A stretch of 64,000 bases of DNA from Anaerosoma tenue (GTDB taxonomy: Bacteria; Actinomycetota; Coriobacteriia; Anaerosomatales; Anaerosomataceae): NCBI RefSeq assembly GCF_023161965.1, contig NZ_JALNTY010000001.1, positions 726,501 to 790,500 on the forward strand, written 5' to 3'. The translations under genes were made by a program, and so were the position numbers. The notes under the pieces were generated by a model. It was not told the DNA's origin. It worked only from the letters and a program-made list of their open reading frames with translations, and ran no database searches. Positions 1-9,064 of this stretch are shown here, in pieces. Within the stretch, counting starts at the first letter, position 1. Each line of letters begins with the position of its first letter.

Positions 1-496
1 CCCGATCCTGGCCATCGTGGCGGCGGGGTCGCTCTCCTACGGACTCGTGCAGATCGCGGGCAACGGCATCGCCCTTCACAAGAAATCCACCATCACCATG
101 ACCAACACGATGACCGCAGGCGTCTTCAACATCGTCACGAACATCGTCTTCGTCCCCCGCTTCGGCTATATGGCGGCGGCGTACACCACGCTCGCCTCGT
201 ACGCGCTGCTGCTCGCGCTCACGTGGTACCGGAGCAGGCCGTACATGGAGTGGGTCATCCCGTGGGCCGACCTCGCCCGGATCGCGGCCGTATGCGGCGC
301 GATGTGGGCGGCGATCGCCCTCACGCTCGGACGCGTACCGGGGAACATCGGCGTGCTGTTGGCCGAGGTGGCGCTCGGCGCGGCCGTCTACATCGCCGGC
401 ATCTTCATCACAGGCGCCGTGCGGGCCGACGAGAGAGCCTACGTGCGTGATCTCGCCGCCCGCGTATGGCGCCGGCTGACGGGACGCACACGATGA
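1..496 (+). CDS. Polysaccharide flippase, C-terminal fragment (5' end outside window)
   Basis: The reading frame is open to the left edge (codons in phase with base 2), so this is only the last ~165 residues of the protein. It shows at least four hydrophobic segments, including a stretch around PRFGYMAAAYTTLASYALLL and two near the C-terminus, and ends with a basic cytoplasmic tail. This matches the C-terminal half of Wzx/MATE-like oligosaccharide flippases, which move lipid-linked sugar repeats across the membrane. The 'FVPRFGYMAAAYTT' pattern is typical of that family. The stop codon overlaps the next glycosyltransferase start as ATGA, so the two are translationally coupled. Family assignment rests on the hydrophobic pattern and context, without the N-terminal half. 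Confidence 0.75.
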   Translation, partial: PILAIVAAGSLSYGLVQIAGNGIALHKKSTITMTNTMTAGVFNIVTNIVFVPRFGYMAAAYTTLASYALLLALTWYRSRPYMEWVIPWADLARIAAVCGAMWAAIALTLGRVPGNIGVLLAEVALGAAVYIAGIFITGAVRADERAYVRDLAARVWRRLTGRTR

Positions 497-1710
497 GCCT
501 TGCTGTCGCCATCCTCGGCCCCACGGTGAGGCAGGACAGGTCTGCGTCGGTGGGAGGCGTGGCGGTGCACACCGCTGCGCTTGCCGGGGCGCTACGCCAG
601 GCGGGAGCGCGCGTGGCGGTCCTCTCGGACAGCGAGTACGTCGAGGCAAGCGGATCCGGCACGTACGGCGTCAGGGGCGCCTCGGCTGTGTGGCTGCTGC
701 GCACGGCGGCGGCCCATCCGCTCACAGCCGCGGGCGTGCTGTGGCGCTCCGCCACCTCGGCCGAGAGGCGCCGGCTCGGACTGCCGCTCAGGCGCACGTT
801 CTCGCGCGCGCTGCTGATCCGCAGGGCGCTCGATGCGGAGCGGCCGGACGTGGTGCATGTGCAGCAGGCCGACTTCAGGCCGCTCTACCTGCGGCTGGCC
901 GGCGCAACGGCCCCGGTGGTGACTGTGGTGCACGGCCTGGGCGGCCTTGAGACCGGCGAGTACCCGGCGATGCGCACGCTCGTGCCCGAGCATCTCGCCG
1001 CAGCCGACGCGGTTACCGCTCCGTCGCAGGCGCTGCTCGATGAAGTCCGCGACCTGCAGCCCCACATACGTCGCGCACAGGTGATACCCAACGCCGTGGA
1101 CCATGAGCGGTTCGGTCCGCGTGACGCCGCCGAGGAGCGCATGGCTGTCGGACTCGGCGATCACACGGGGCCTGTACTGCTCTACGCGGGACGGATCACG
1201 GAGCACAAGGGGGCGGGCGATCTGCTCGAGGCCTTCGAGACGATCAGGCGCGAGCGCCCCGACACCTTGCTCGTGATGGTGGGCCCGTGGGGCCTCGATG
1301 CGCCGATGCCGGGACCGCACTCGGGCGTGATGGTCGTTGACGCCGTACCCCCCGACATTATGCCGCTGTGGTTCAGCGCCGCCACACTCACCGTGGTCCC
1401 CTCCCGCTACGAGGGCTTCGGCCTGGTCGCGCTCGAGTCGCTGGCGTGCGGCACGCCCGTGCTCGCCGCCGACACCGGCGGATTGCCCGAGGTGGTGGAT
1501 CCCCGCGCGGGAGCGCTGGCGCCTTCCCGCTCGCCCGAAGCGCTTGCGCAGGCAGCGCTCGAGCTCCTGGCCGACCCCCGCCGGCTCGAACGGATGTCGG
1601 CCGCGGGCCTCGAGGCTGCAGCGCGCTACTCGTGGAGCGCCACCGCTGCCGCCTACCTGAGCCTGTACGCCGAGGTCGTCGGACCGCACGCGCTCGGCCG
1701 TGAGTGCTGA
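493..1710 (+). CDS. Glycosyltransferase family 4
   Basis: This 405-residue protein has the two-domain GT-B layout. The N-terminal half contains a 'VVHVQQADF' and 'VVHGLGG' acceptor-side region. The C-terminal half contains 'LLYAGRITEHKGAGDLL' and the donor-binding signature 'PSRYEGFGLVALESLACG' followed by 'ADTGGLPEVV'. These are diagnostic of retaining GT4 enzymes that move a sugar from a nucleotide donor to a lipid-linked acceptor at the cytoplasmic membrane. I chose the ATG at 493 rather than the in-frame upstream ATG at 466, because it gives the usual ATGA overlap with the flippase stop. Specific donor and acceptor cannot be read from sequence. Context says envelope polysaccharide. Confidence 0.9.
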   Translation: MSLAVAILGPTVRQDRSASVGGVAVHTAALAGALRQAGARVAVLSDSEYVEASGSGTYGVRGASAVWLLRTAAAHPLTAAGVLWRSATSAERRRLGLPLRRTFSRALLIRRALDAERPDVVHVQQADFRPLYLRLAGATAPVVTVVHGLGGLETGEYPAMRTLVPEHLAAADAVTAPSQALLDEVRDLQPHIRRAQVIPNAVDHERFGPRDAAEERMAVGLGDHTGPVLLYAGRITEHKGAGDLLEAFETIRRERPDTLLVMVGPWGLDAPMPGPHSGVMVVDAVPPDIMPLWFSAATLTVVPSRYEGFGLVALESLACGTPVLAADTGGLPEVVDPRAGALAPSRSPEALAQAALELLADPRRLERMSAAGLEAAARYSWSATAAAYLSLYAEVVGPHALGREC

Positions 1711-1863
1711 CGTACCGGTAACGCCACCATCCGGCGAGGCCACCGTCGCGCGCGGCTATGCTACGCTTCGAGCCGGACACAGGCCACCCGGACCGCGCCT
1801 TCTCACCGCGCGCCCCGCGCCTCTCGCGTGTGTGGCCCCGCACTGCTGCCGAAGGGAACACCA

Positions 1864-3177
1864 ATGGCTGACGTTACCGTCATCGGTACCGGATACGTAG
1901 GTCTCATCCAGGGCGTGTGCCTCGCCGACGTGGGCCACGACGTGACGTGCGTCGACATCGACGAGGCGAAGATCGAGATGCTCCGCACGGGCACAAGCCC
2001 GATCTTCGAGCCCGGCCTGGAGGAGCTCCTCGCGAAGACGATCGCGTCGGGCCGCATAACGTTCGCCACACCTGACGACGGTTGGGCCGATCTCCTCGGC
2101 GACATCGTCTTCGTGGCCGTGGGCACCCCGCAGGCAGACAACGGCGCGGCCGACCTGCGCTTCGTGCGTTCGGTCACCTCGGCCATCGCCGCCGAGGCCA
2201 CCCACCCGTTCACGCTCGTGATGAAGTCCACGGTGCCCCCGGGGACGGGCCACGCACTGATCCGGCGCACACTCGCCGATGCGCCTGTGGACATCGCTTA
2301 CGTGTCGAACCCCGAGTTCCTGCGCGAGGGCAAGGCGCTCGAAGACTGGTACCGCACCGACCGCATCGTGATCGGCTCGGACACGCCGGACGCCGCCGAG
2401 GCGGTCTCGGCGCTGTACGAGGCGGTCGACGCCCCGCGTGTGATCACCGACATAGCGAGCGCCGAGACGATCAAGTACGCGTCCAATGCGTTCCTCTCCA
2501 CCAAGATCTCGTTCATCAACGAGATCGCCAATCTGTGCGACGTCATCGGTGCCGACATCGACGCGGTCTCACACGGCATCGGGATGGACACGCGCATCGG
2601 GCCCGATTTCCTGCGCGCCGGCATCGGTTACGGCGGTTCGTGCTTCCCCAAGGACACCCGCGCGCTCGACTTCATCGCCACCATCAACGGCTACGAGTTC
2701 TCGCTGCTGAAGTCCGTCATCGAGGTGAACAACCGCCAGCGTCTGCTGCCGGTGATCGCCCTGGTGCGGGCGCTTCCCCACCTCCACGAGCGCACGATCG
2801 CGGTGCTGGGACTGGCGTTCAAGCCCGACACCGACGACGTGCGCGAATCACCGGCTGTGGACATCGTGCCCCTGCTCGTGGAAGAGGGCTGCTCGGTAAA
2901 GGTCTACGACCCGATCGCCGCCGAGGTTGAGATTCCCGGCGCCACGCGTTGCGCCACGGTGTGGGAGGCGCTGGATGGCGTCTCCGCAGCGGTGGTCATC
3001 ACCGAGTGGGGCGAGTTCGCCACGCTCGACTGGGAGCGTGCAGCCGGCATGATGACGTCGCCCGCCGTGGTGTTCGACGGCAGGAACTGTCTCGATCCCT
3101 CCAAGGTGGAGGCGGCGGGGCTCTCCTATATGGCCGTGGGCCGTCCGGGCGCCCACAGGACGGGCAGGAGCGGCTAG
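1864..3177 (+). CDS. ugd: UDP-glucose 6-dehydrogenase
   Basis: Oxidises UDP-glucose to UDP-glucuronate with two NAD+. It starts with the Rossmann motif GTGYVGL, contains the middle-domain dimer region, and carries the catalytic cysteine motif 'GYGGSCFPKDTRAL'. The C-terminal 'GLAFKPDTDDVRESPA' is the family's UDP-binding domain. GGSCFPKD distinguishes glucose-type enzymes from the GGHCIPxDP type found at 9061. The length of 437 residues is normal. The ATG at 1864 has AAGGG upstream (around 1851-1856); the longer frame from 1828 has no support. It should supply glucuronic acid for the neighbouring glycosyltransferases. Confidence 0.93.
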   Translation: MADVTVIGTGYVGLIQGVCLADVGHDVTCVDIDEAKIEMLRTGTSPIFEPGLEELLAKTIASGRITFATPDDGWADLLGDIVFVAVGTPQADNGAADLRFVRSVTSAIAAEATHPFTLVMKSTVPPGTGHALIRRTLADAPVDIAYVSNPEFLREGKALEDWYRTDRIVIGSDTPDAAEAVSALYEAVDAPRVITDIASAETIKYASNAFLSTKISFINEIANLCDVIGADIDAVSHGIGMDTRIGPDFLRAGIGYGGSCFPKDTRALDFIATINGYEFSLLKSVIEVNNRQRLLPVIALVRALPHLHERTIAVLGLAFKPDTDDVRESPAVDIVPLLVEEGCSVKVYDPIAAEVEIPGATRCATVWEALDGVSAAVVITEWGEFATLDWERAAGMMTSPAVVFDGRNCLDPSKVEAAGLSYMAVGRPGAHRTGRSG

Positions 3178-3181
3178 ACCC

Positions 3182-4399
3182 GTGCGGATCCTGTACATCC
3201 ATCAGTTCTTCGCAACGCGCGGCTCGTCACTCGGCCTGATCCGTTCGTACGAGTTCTCCCGCAGATGGGTGGAGCAGGGACACAAGGTCACGGTGATCAC
3301 CAGCTCCTCCCGGCTGCCCGACGAGTACCAGCGGGCGCGCTACGTGGACGGCACGATCGACGGCATCTCGATCCGCTCGGTGCGCGTCGGCTACTCCAAC
3401 TACATGAGCTACGCCCGGCGGATGTGGTCGTTCCTGGCGTTCACCTTCGGTGCCACGCGCCGGGCGGCGACCGCCGGGAAGCACGATGTGGTGTTCGCCA
3501 CCTCCACCCCGCTCACTGTGGGGGTCCCCGGCTGGGTGGCGGCCCGGATCACCCGGACACCGTTCGTGTTCGAGGTGCGCGACCTCTGGCCGGAGGCGGC
3601 CATCCAGATGGGCGCGCTCAAGCGCAGCGGCCTCCTCGCACGTATCGCGAAGCGCCTGGAGCGCTTCCTGTACCGTCACGCCGAGCACGTAATCGCCCTC
3701 TCCCCCGGCATGGCCGAGGGCGTGATCGCCGAGGGCGTGGATCCGGATCGAGTTCACGTGATCCCCAACTGCTCGGACCTCGACCTCTTCCATCCCGGAG
3801 AGAAGGATCCGGAGATCGTCGATCGGTTCGGCCTCTCGGGGCGGCTCGTGGTCGGCTACACCGGCGCGATCGGCCCGTCCAACGGCCTCCACGACCAGAT
3901 CCCCGAGGCTGCGCGGATCCTTGAGGAGCGCGGCCGGAGCGACATCGTCTTCCTGATCGCGGGAGACGGCAAGAGCCTGCCCGCGCTTCGCGAGCGCACT
4001 GCCGGCCGCGCCAACGTGCTTCTCGTGGGATCGATGCCCAAGCAGGACGTGCCCGCCATTACGCGAACGGCGGACATACTGCTCACCCTCTTTGCCGACG
4101 TGCCGATCCTTGCCACCAACTCGCCCAACAAGTTCTTCGACGCGCTGGCCTCGGGACGTCCGGTCATCGTGAACCAGCCCGGCTGGACGCGCTCACTCGT
4201 GCTCGACAACGAGGCGGGGCTCGCGGTGAAGGCGGCCGACGGGGCCGCGCTGGCAGAAGCGATCATCGCCCTCGCCGACGACCCGGAGCGACGCGAGCGC
4301 ATGGGCTGCAACGCGCGAATGCTGGCAGAGCGGGAGTTCAGCCGAGACGAACAGGCCGACACGCTGCTGCGCGTTCTGGAAGACGCAGCAGGCCGGTAG
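3182..4399 (+). CDS. Glycosyltransferase family 4 (WbuB-like)
   Basis: 405 residues with GTG start 4 bases after ugd. The N-terminus 'MRILYIHQFFATRGSS' and the 'FEVRDLWPEAAIQMG' segment are characteristic of the WbuB/WcaI-like branch of GT4. The C-terminal donor domain has 'VVGYTGAIGPSNGL', 'IAGDGKSLPAL' and 'LATNSPNKFFDALASGRPVIV', where the family's E...E/P...F pattern is replaced by NSPNKFFD, as usual in this branch. It probably adds a sugar to an undecaprenyl-linked intermediate. It is the last plus-strand gene of the polysaccharide block and converges on the LCP gene with only 5 bases between stops, so any shared terminator must lie inside coding sequence. Confidence 0.9.
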   Translation: MRILYIHQFFATRGSSLGLIRSYEFSRRWVEQGHKVTVITSSSRLPDEYQRARYVDGTIDGISIRSVRVGYSNYMSYARRMWSFLAFTFGATRRAATAGKHDVVFATSTPLTVGVPGWVAARITRTPFVFEVRDLWPEAAIQMGALKRSGLLARIAKRLERFLYRHAEHVIALSPGMAEGVIAEGVDPDRVHVIPNCSDLDLFHPGEKDPEIVDRFGLSGRLVVGYTGAIGPSNGLHDQIPEAARILEERGRSDIVFLIAGDGKSLPALRERTAGRANVLLVGSMPKQDVPAITRTADILLTLFADVPILATNSPNKFFDALASGRPVIVNQPGWTRSLVLDNEAGLAVKAADGAALAEAIIALADDPERRERMGCNARMLAEREFSRDEQADTLLRVLEDAAGR

Positions 4400-4404
4400 G
4401 CGCG

Positions 4405-5799
4405 CTACTGCGGCGTTGCCGTGGCGGTATCCCAGGTGGCGTAGTCGTCGCCGACCACCACCAGGATGTCCGTGGAGAACGCGTACATGCCGCGGCTCTC
4501 CACGACCTTCGCCTTGGGCAGGTCGCTGGCAACCTGTACCGCCGCCGCATGGTCGGTGGAGTAGACCACCAACGTCTCCTCGTACACGAACTGATTGGCG
4601 TTGCCCACCTCGGTGATCGTGTAGCCGAGCGCGGCCAGGATGTCGCTCGTGGTACCGGCGCTGCCCTCGATGCCGGCGCCGTTCCGGACCGTGACGCTGA
4701 TGGTTGCCCGATCGATCTCCTCGGGCTCTTCCACTGCCGACTCATCGAAGCGGCGGCCCTCGAGCATGGCGCTGACGAGCAGCTCCTTCTTCTCCTCGTC
4801 CAGCCACACGTAGGGAGAACGCCACTCGCCCTCGAGCGTTGCCGTCTCGACGTTCGCACCGCCGATGTCCGCAAGGTCGATGGCCGACTCCACGAGCCGG
4901 GCAACGGTCATGTCGGTGGTAAGGTACCCCGCCACGTCTTTCACCATCGACGGGATCTTGAACACGCTGTCGATCTGGGTAGCCTGGTCGGCCAACGCCT
5001 TGAAGAAGGTCTGCTGGTGCCTCATGCGCGTGAAGTCAGCGTCGGGGAAGTCGCGGCTGCGCACGTACGTGAGGGCCTGCGGGCCGTTGAGTCGCTGGTA
5101 CCCGGGTTCTATATGCGGTTCCCGGTCGGCGAGCGGGAGGCCGCTGGCGGCTTTCCAGTCGTCGATCTCCACATCCACGTCGACCCATACCCCGCCGAGG
5201 GCATCCACCATCGCGGCGAAGCCCCGGAAGTCGATCTCCGCGTAATGGTTGATCGGCACGCCCGTGAGGGCTGTCACCGTCTCGGCCATGAGCTTGGGGC
5301 CGCCGTAGAAATGCGCGGCGTTGATCTTGTCCACGCCATATCCGGGGATCTCCACGCGGGTGTCGCGGGGGATGGAGAGCATCCATACCATGCCTTCCTC
5401 TGGATCGACCCGCGCGAGGATGATGGTGTCGGCTCGCGCCGCCTCTTCACCATCACGGAAATCGGTACCGAGGAGGAGGATCGTGTAGGGCTTCTTGGGC
5501 TCGCGCTCGGTAAGCGACTCGCCCATGTCGGCCGACTGGAGCGCATTCTCCTCCATGATCCGGCCTGCAGCAGCGAACTGCGAGTACACGTATGCGGCGC
5601 CGCAGCCCACGAGCACCAGTATGAGCAGCGCGAGACTGGCGACCGCCCGCTTGATCGCCCGGTTGCGCCGCTCGTGGTGGACACGCATCCGCGGCGCCGC
5701 CTCGACAGCATCCCCCGCCCGGCGCGATGTGCCGGGCTTGGGCGTGTCGAGCCGGCTACGCGTGTAGACGCGGCCCCGTTTGCGTGAGTGTCTTCCCAC
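4405..5799 (-). CDS. LytR-CpsA-Psr (LCP) family protein with LytR_C domain
   Basis: LCP enzymes transfer lipid-linked glycopolymers onto peptidoglycan at the outer face of the membrane. The 464-residue protein has a basic cytoplasmic N-terminus (~1-50) and a single membrane anchor (~51-73). The LCP catalytic domain follows, with 'TILLLGTDFRDG', 'ARADTIILARVD', 'MLSIPRDTRVEIPG' and 'KINAAHFYGGPKL'. The conserved Asp and Arg residues that bind the pyrophosphate lipid are present. The C-terminus (~350-455, 'ISVTVRNGAGIEGSAG') is a LytR_C domain. The GTG start at 5799 has GGGAG about 10 bases upstream. Its position between two sugar-biosynthesis blocks suggests it attaches the polymer made by them. 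Confidence 0.93.
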   Translation of the reverse strand: MGRHSRKRGRVYTRSRLDTPKPGTSRRAGDAVEAAPRMRVHHERRNRAIKRAVASLALLILVLVGCGAAYVYSQFAAAGRIMEENALQSADMGESLTEREPKKPYTILLLGTDFRDGEEAARADTIILARVDPEEGMVWMLSIPRDTRVEIPGYGVDKINAAHFYGGPKLMAETVTALTGVPINHYAEIDFRGFAAMVDALGGVWVDVDVEIDDWKAASGLPLADREPHIEPGYQRLNGPQALTYVRSRDFPDADFTRMRHQQTFFKALADQATQIDSVFKIPSMVKDVAGYLTTDMTVARLVESAIDLADIGGANVETATLEGEWRSPYVWLDEEKKELLVSAMLEGRRFDESAVEEPEEIDRATISVTVRNGAGIEGSAGTTSDILAALGYTITEVGNANQFVYEETLVVYSTDHAAAVQVASDLPKAKVVESRGMYAFSTDILVVVGDDYATWDTATATPQ

Positions 5800-6071
5800 T
5801 CGGTATGACTCCCTGTAGCTCAGTCTTCGTATCGTTGCTCGAACATCCGCCCGACGGCTGCGACCGTACAGCTGCCATCGTGACGCCTCGAGCAGTGTCC
5901 CGGCGTACTTGCGGATAGACGATCCGGATACCTGTATCGTTCACCGGCACCCGAACCGACGTACGGCGTGTCCGATGACCGTCTCCATGCGCATTGGGTA
6001 GCACGCATGATAGCACTCGCTCCCCGCGCGCCTACGGCCGTGAGCGCAGCCGTAGCCGGCGGGCGCACCTC
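5800..6071. other. Intergenic region upstream of the LCP gene
   Basis: 272 bases between the LCP start and the aminotransferase stop. It holds an inverted repeat, CTACGGC (6032-6038) and GCCGTAG (6049-6055), that could end the aminotransferase transcript, without a clear T-run. A minus-strand -10-like TATCAT (complement of 6007-6012) could start LCP transcription, but no good -35 hexamer is visible. No coding potential was seen beyond out-of-frame shadows. Confidence 0.35.
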
Positions 6072-7193
6072 TTACGCGCCAGCAAGCGCCCTTCTTACGA
6101 CCGCCACGACCTCTTCCTGCTGCTCCCGTGTGATGCCCGGGAAGCATGGCAACGCGAACGTGCGCGCATCGCATGACTCGGCCATCGGAAGCGATGGGCG
6201 CACGAAGCCGTCCACGTGATCGAACGCCTCCTGCTCGTGCAGGGCGAGCGGGTAGTAAAGCGCGGTACCGATACCCGCCTCCTTGAGCGCGCCCATGACC
6301 GTCTCGGCGGCCTCCGCGCTCTCCGTCTTCACGATGTAGAGGTGATAGACGGCGTCGCCGAAGTCACGCGCAACGGGAAGCTCCAAACCGTCCACGCCCG
6401 CAAGAAGCTCGCCGTAGACCGCTGCCGCCGCGCGACGCTCGCCATTCCAGCGATCGAGGTGCGGCAGCTTCACCAGCAGGATCGCCGCCTGGAGCGCATC
6501 GAGGCGCGAGTTGGTGCCGAACGCGTCGTGGAAGTACTTCTTGCTGGTGCCATGGCTCGCGAGCTTGCGGGCACGGGCTGCCAGATCGGCGTCATCGGTG
6601 GTGATCATCCCGCCGTCACCGGCCGCGCCGAGGTTCTTGCTCGGGAAGAAGGAGAACGCGGCGGCGTGCGCGAGCGATCCGGCGCGCTTGCCCTTGTAGG
6701 TTGCGCCGATCGCCTGGCAGGCGTCCTCGATCACGGCGATACCGTGACGCTCCGCGATCTCGAGCAGCGGGTCCATGTCAACGCACTGGCCGAAGATGTG
6801 TACCGGCAGGATGGCCTTGGTGCGCGGGGTGATAGCCGCCTCGATCTGCGAGACGTCCATGTTGTAGGTGCCGGGCTCGATGTCCACGAAGACCGGTGTT
6901 GCGCCCACATGGCGGATGCACTCGACCGTGGCCCAGAAGGTGAACGGCGTGGTGATGACCTCGTCGCCCTTGCCGATGCCCATCGCCGCCATGATCAGGA
7001 ACAGGGCGTCGGTGCCGTTGCCGCACGCCACCGCATACGTGGTGCCGCAGTACCCGGCGACAGCCTCCTCGAACCCCTTGACCTTGGGGCCGCCGATGAA
7101 CGCCGCGTTGGCCATCACGTCACCGATGGCGGCATCGAGTTCCGCCTGAAGCTCGCGGTACTGGGCCTTGAGATCGAGCAGGGGGACACCCAT
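6072..7193 (-). CDS. wbpE: DegT/DnrJ/EryC1/StrS aminotransferase (WbpE/WlbC-like)
   Basis: PLP-dependent sugar aminotransferase, predicted to make the 3-amino group on UDP-GlcNAc(3-keto)A. The N-terminus 'VPLLDLKAQYRELQAELD' and the 'GNGTDALFLIMAAMGI' and 'TPFTFWATVECI' segments are typical of the DegT family. The PLP lysine lies in 'FSFFPSKNLGAAGDGGM'. 'EDACQAIGATYKGKRAG' carries the aspartate that contacts the PLP ring nitrogen. I chose the ATG at 7193 because AAGGAGTG lies just upstream; the longer frame to 7277 lacks such a site. It follows the three pathway genes to its right after a 99-base gap and likely acts on the product of the 8030 dehydrogenase. Confidence 0.9.
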   Translation of the reverse strand: MGVPLLDLKAQYRELQAELDAAIGDVMANAAFIGGPKVKGFEEAVAGYCGTTYAVACGNGTDALFLIMAAMGIGKGDEVITTPFTFWATVECIRHVGATPVFVDIEPGTYNMDVSQIEAAITPRTKAILPVHIFGQCVDMDPLLEIAERHGIAVIEDACQAIGATYKGKRAGSLAHAAAFSFFPSKNLGAAGDGGMITTDDADLAARARKLASHGTSKKYFHDAFGTNSRLDALQAAILLVKLPHLDRWNGERRAAAAVYGELLAGVDGLELPVARDFGDAVYHLYIVKTESAEAAETVMGALKEAGIGTALYYPLALHEQEAFDHVDGFVRPSLPMAESCDARTFALPCFPGITREQQEEVVAVVRRALAGA

Positions 7194-7292
7194 CGCACAC
7201 TCCTTCATGACACGTCGTCTACCGGGATCCATCCGATTGTGACACGAGCTGCAGCCTGCGGGGCGCCCGGAGCCCATCCGTAACGCTGCCGT

Positions 7293-8033
7293 TCACTGGT
7301 TGCCGAGAAGCTCCTCAGCTGCCACATCGCGCACCGCGCGCGCCGGCACACCCATCACCACGGTGCGCGGTGGCACATCGCGGGTGACGACGGATCCGGT
7401 GGCCACGAACCCTTCCTCGCCTATCTCGATGCCGGGCAGGATGTGCGAGCCGCCTCCCACACGCGCGCCACGGCGGATCGTACAGCCGCGCATCTCCTTG
7501 AGGCGCTTCTCGGTGCGCCCCATGTAGTTGTCGTTGGTGGTGACCACCATCGGAGCGATGAACACGTCCTCCTCGATGGTCACGTACGCGGTGATGTACG
7601 CGCCGGTCTGGATGCGCGTGCGGCTGCCGATCGTGGTGTCGTTCTCTACCGTCACGTTGCGGCCGATCACGACACGATCGCCCACCGTACACCGCTCACG
7701 CACACCGGCGCCGTCGGCGATCACGCAGTCGCTGCCGAACGTGGAGCCGGCCATCAGGACCGCGTTGTTCCCTACGACACACCCGCTGCCGAGCACAAGC
7801 CCGTCGAGGTCGCCACCCTTGGCGGTGGACGACTTGGCGAGTTTGGGCGGCTTGCCCACCATCGCACCGTCACTGATGGTCACACCGTCACCGATCACGG
7901 CGCCGGGGAACACGTGGACGAACGAGCCGATGGTGACTTCGTTACCGATGACCACGTTCTCATCGATCACGCAGAACGGCGACGGCGAGAAGCCGCCTCC
8001 GACCTGTACCGAGGGATGCACATATGCGGTCAT
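7293..8033 (-). CDS. wbpD: Hexapeptide-repeat sugar N-acetyltransferase (WbpD/WlbB-like)
   Basis: 246-residue left-handed beta-helix acyltransferase. Many imperfect [LIV]-G-x4 hexads run through the protein, e.g. 'VVIGNEVTIGSFVHVFPG', 'VVIGRNVTVENDTTIGSR', 'IRRGARVGGGSHILPG'. This fold uses acetyl-CoA. In the WbpD/WlbB branch it acetylates the 3-amino group made by the adjacent aminotransferase. It is about 50 residues longer than typical WbpD because of an extra N-terminal run of hexads. The ATG at 8033 overlaps the stop of the oxidoreductase as ATGA. The exact substrate is inferred from gene neighbours. Confidence 0.85.
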   Translation of the reverse strand: MTAYVHPSVQVGGGFSPSPFCVIDENVVIGNEVTIGSFVHVFPGAVIGDGVTISDGAMVGKPPKLAKSSTAKGGDLDGLVLGSGCVVGNNAVLMAGSTFGSDCVIADGAGVRERCTVGDRVVIGRNVTVENDTTIGSRTRIQTGAYITAYVTIEEDVFIAPMVVTTNDNYMGRTEKRLKEMRGCTIRRGARVGGGSHILPGIEIGEEGFVATGSVVTRDVPPRTVVMGVPARAVRDVAAEELLGNQ

Positions 8034-9064
8034 GAGACCTCCAGGGCCGTGGCGACCGGCGCTCCGCCAGCGGCGATCGATTCGCTCACAGCCTCGAGCA
8101 CACGCACGACCTCGAGGCCGTCCCTGCCGCTCGACCGGGGCCGCTCTCCGCTCCTGCAGCAGTCGATGAAATGCTGCACTTCGAGCGAGAGCGGCTCGGC
8201 CATCTTGATGTACGGCACCGTGATATCGCCGAAGCGAAGCGTCAGGTCTTCCCGATATCCGAGCGCGTCGGCGGGTGCGCCGACGCCCTTGTCGTAGATC
8301 CAGATCTTCTCGGTGGCCTCCATGTCGTCGAACACGAGCATCTTCTTCGTGCCGACGATGGTGAACTTGCGCGTCTTGTGCGGATCGAGCCAGCTCACGT
8401 GGATGTTGGCCATCCGGCCCGACGCGAAGTGGAGGTTGGCGAACACGGTGTCCTCCACACCCGGGTTGAGGTACGCCGCCCCGGTTGCCGAGACGCTCTC
8501 GGGCGCCTCGCCGAGCAGGTAATTCACGATCGACACATCATGCGGAGCCAGCGACCAGAACGCGTTCTCCTCGGTACGCACCTTGCCCAGATTGAGACGT
8601 TGGGCGTACAGGTACATCACGTCGCCGAGTTCGCCCGAGTCGATCACGTCTTTGATGTGGTTCACCGCCGAGTGATAGACCATGAGGTGACCGACCATCA
8701 GGATCAGGTCACGTTCGTCGGCAAGCTTCACGAGATCGGCGGCATCTTCGCTGGTGAGCGTGAGCGGCTTCTCCACGAAGCAATGCTTGCCCGCCTCCAG
8801 AACGGCCCTGGCCACCGCGTGGTGGCTCGGCGCTGACGTGGCCACGACCACGGCGTCCACCTCGTGTGTGGCGAGCATCTCGTCGAGACTCGCGCACACG
8901 GGGACATCAGGATACGCCGATGAAAACTTGGCGAGGTTCGCCGGTGCGGCGTCGCAGACCGACACAAGATCCGAGTCCGCGAGCTTGTGGACGTTGCGCA
9001 CCAGGTTGGGGCCCCAGTAGCCGAAGCCGACGACGCCGATCCTCAACGGTGTCTGCTCGCTCAC
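8030..9064 (-). CDS. wbpB: Gfo/Idh/MocA-family oxidoreductase (WbpB/WlbA-like)
   Basis: NAD-dependent sugar dehydrogenase predicted to oxidise the C3 hydroxyl of UDP-GlcNAc uronic acid, giving the ketone used by the aminotransferase. The Rossmann motif 'GVVGFGYWGPNLVRN' is at the N-terminus. The family catalytic 'VEKPLTLTSEDA' (EKP) sits near residue 95. A C-terminal mixed beta-sheet domain is present, with the 'APHDVSIVNYLLG' motif whose histidine and aspartate are conserved in WlbA relatives. The length of 344 residues is normal. The GTG start overlaps the upstream dehydrogenase stop (GTGA), indicating translational coupling within a wbpA-B-D run. Confidence 0.88.
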   Translation of the reverse strand: MSEQTPLRIGVVGFGYWGPNLVRNVHKLADSDLVSVCDAAPANLAKFSSAYPDVPVCASLDEMLATHEVDAVVVATSAPSHHAVARAVLEAGKHCFVEKPLTLTSEDAADLVKLADERDLILMVGHLMVYHSAVNHIKDVIDSGELGDVMYLYAQRLNLGKVRTEENAFWSLAPHDVSIVNYLLGEAPESVSATGAAYLNPGVEDTVFANLHFASGRMANIHVSWLDPHKTRKFTIVGTKKMLVFDDMEATEKIWIYDKGVGAPADALGYREDLTLRFGDITVPYIKMAEPLSLEVQHFIDCCRSGERPRSSGRDGLEVVRVLEAVSESIAAGGAPVATALEVS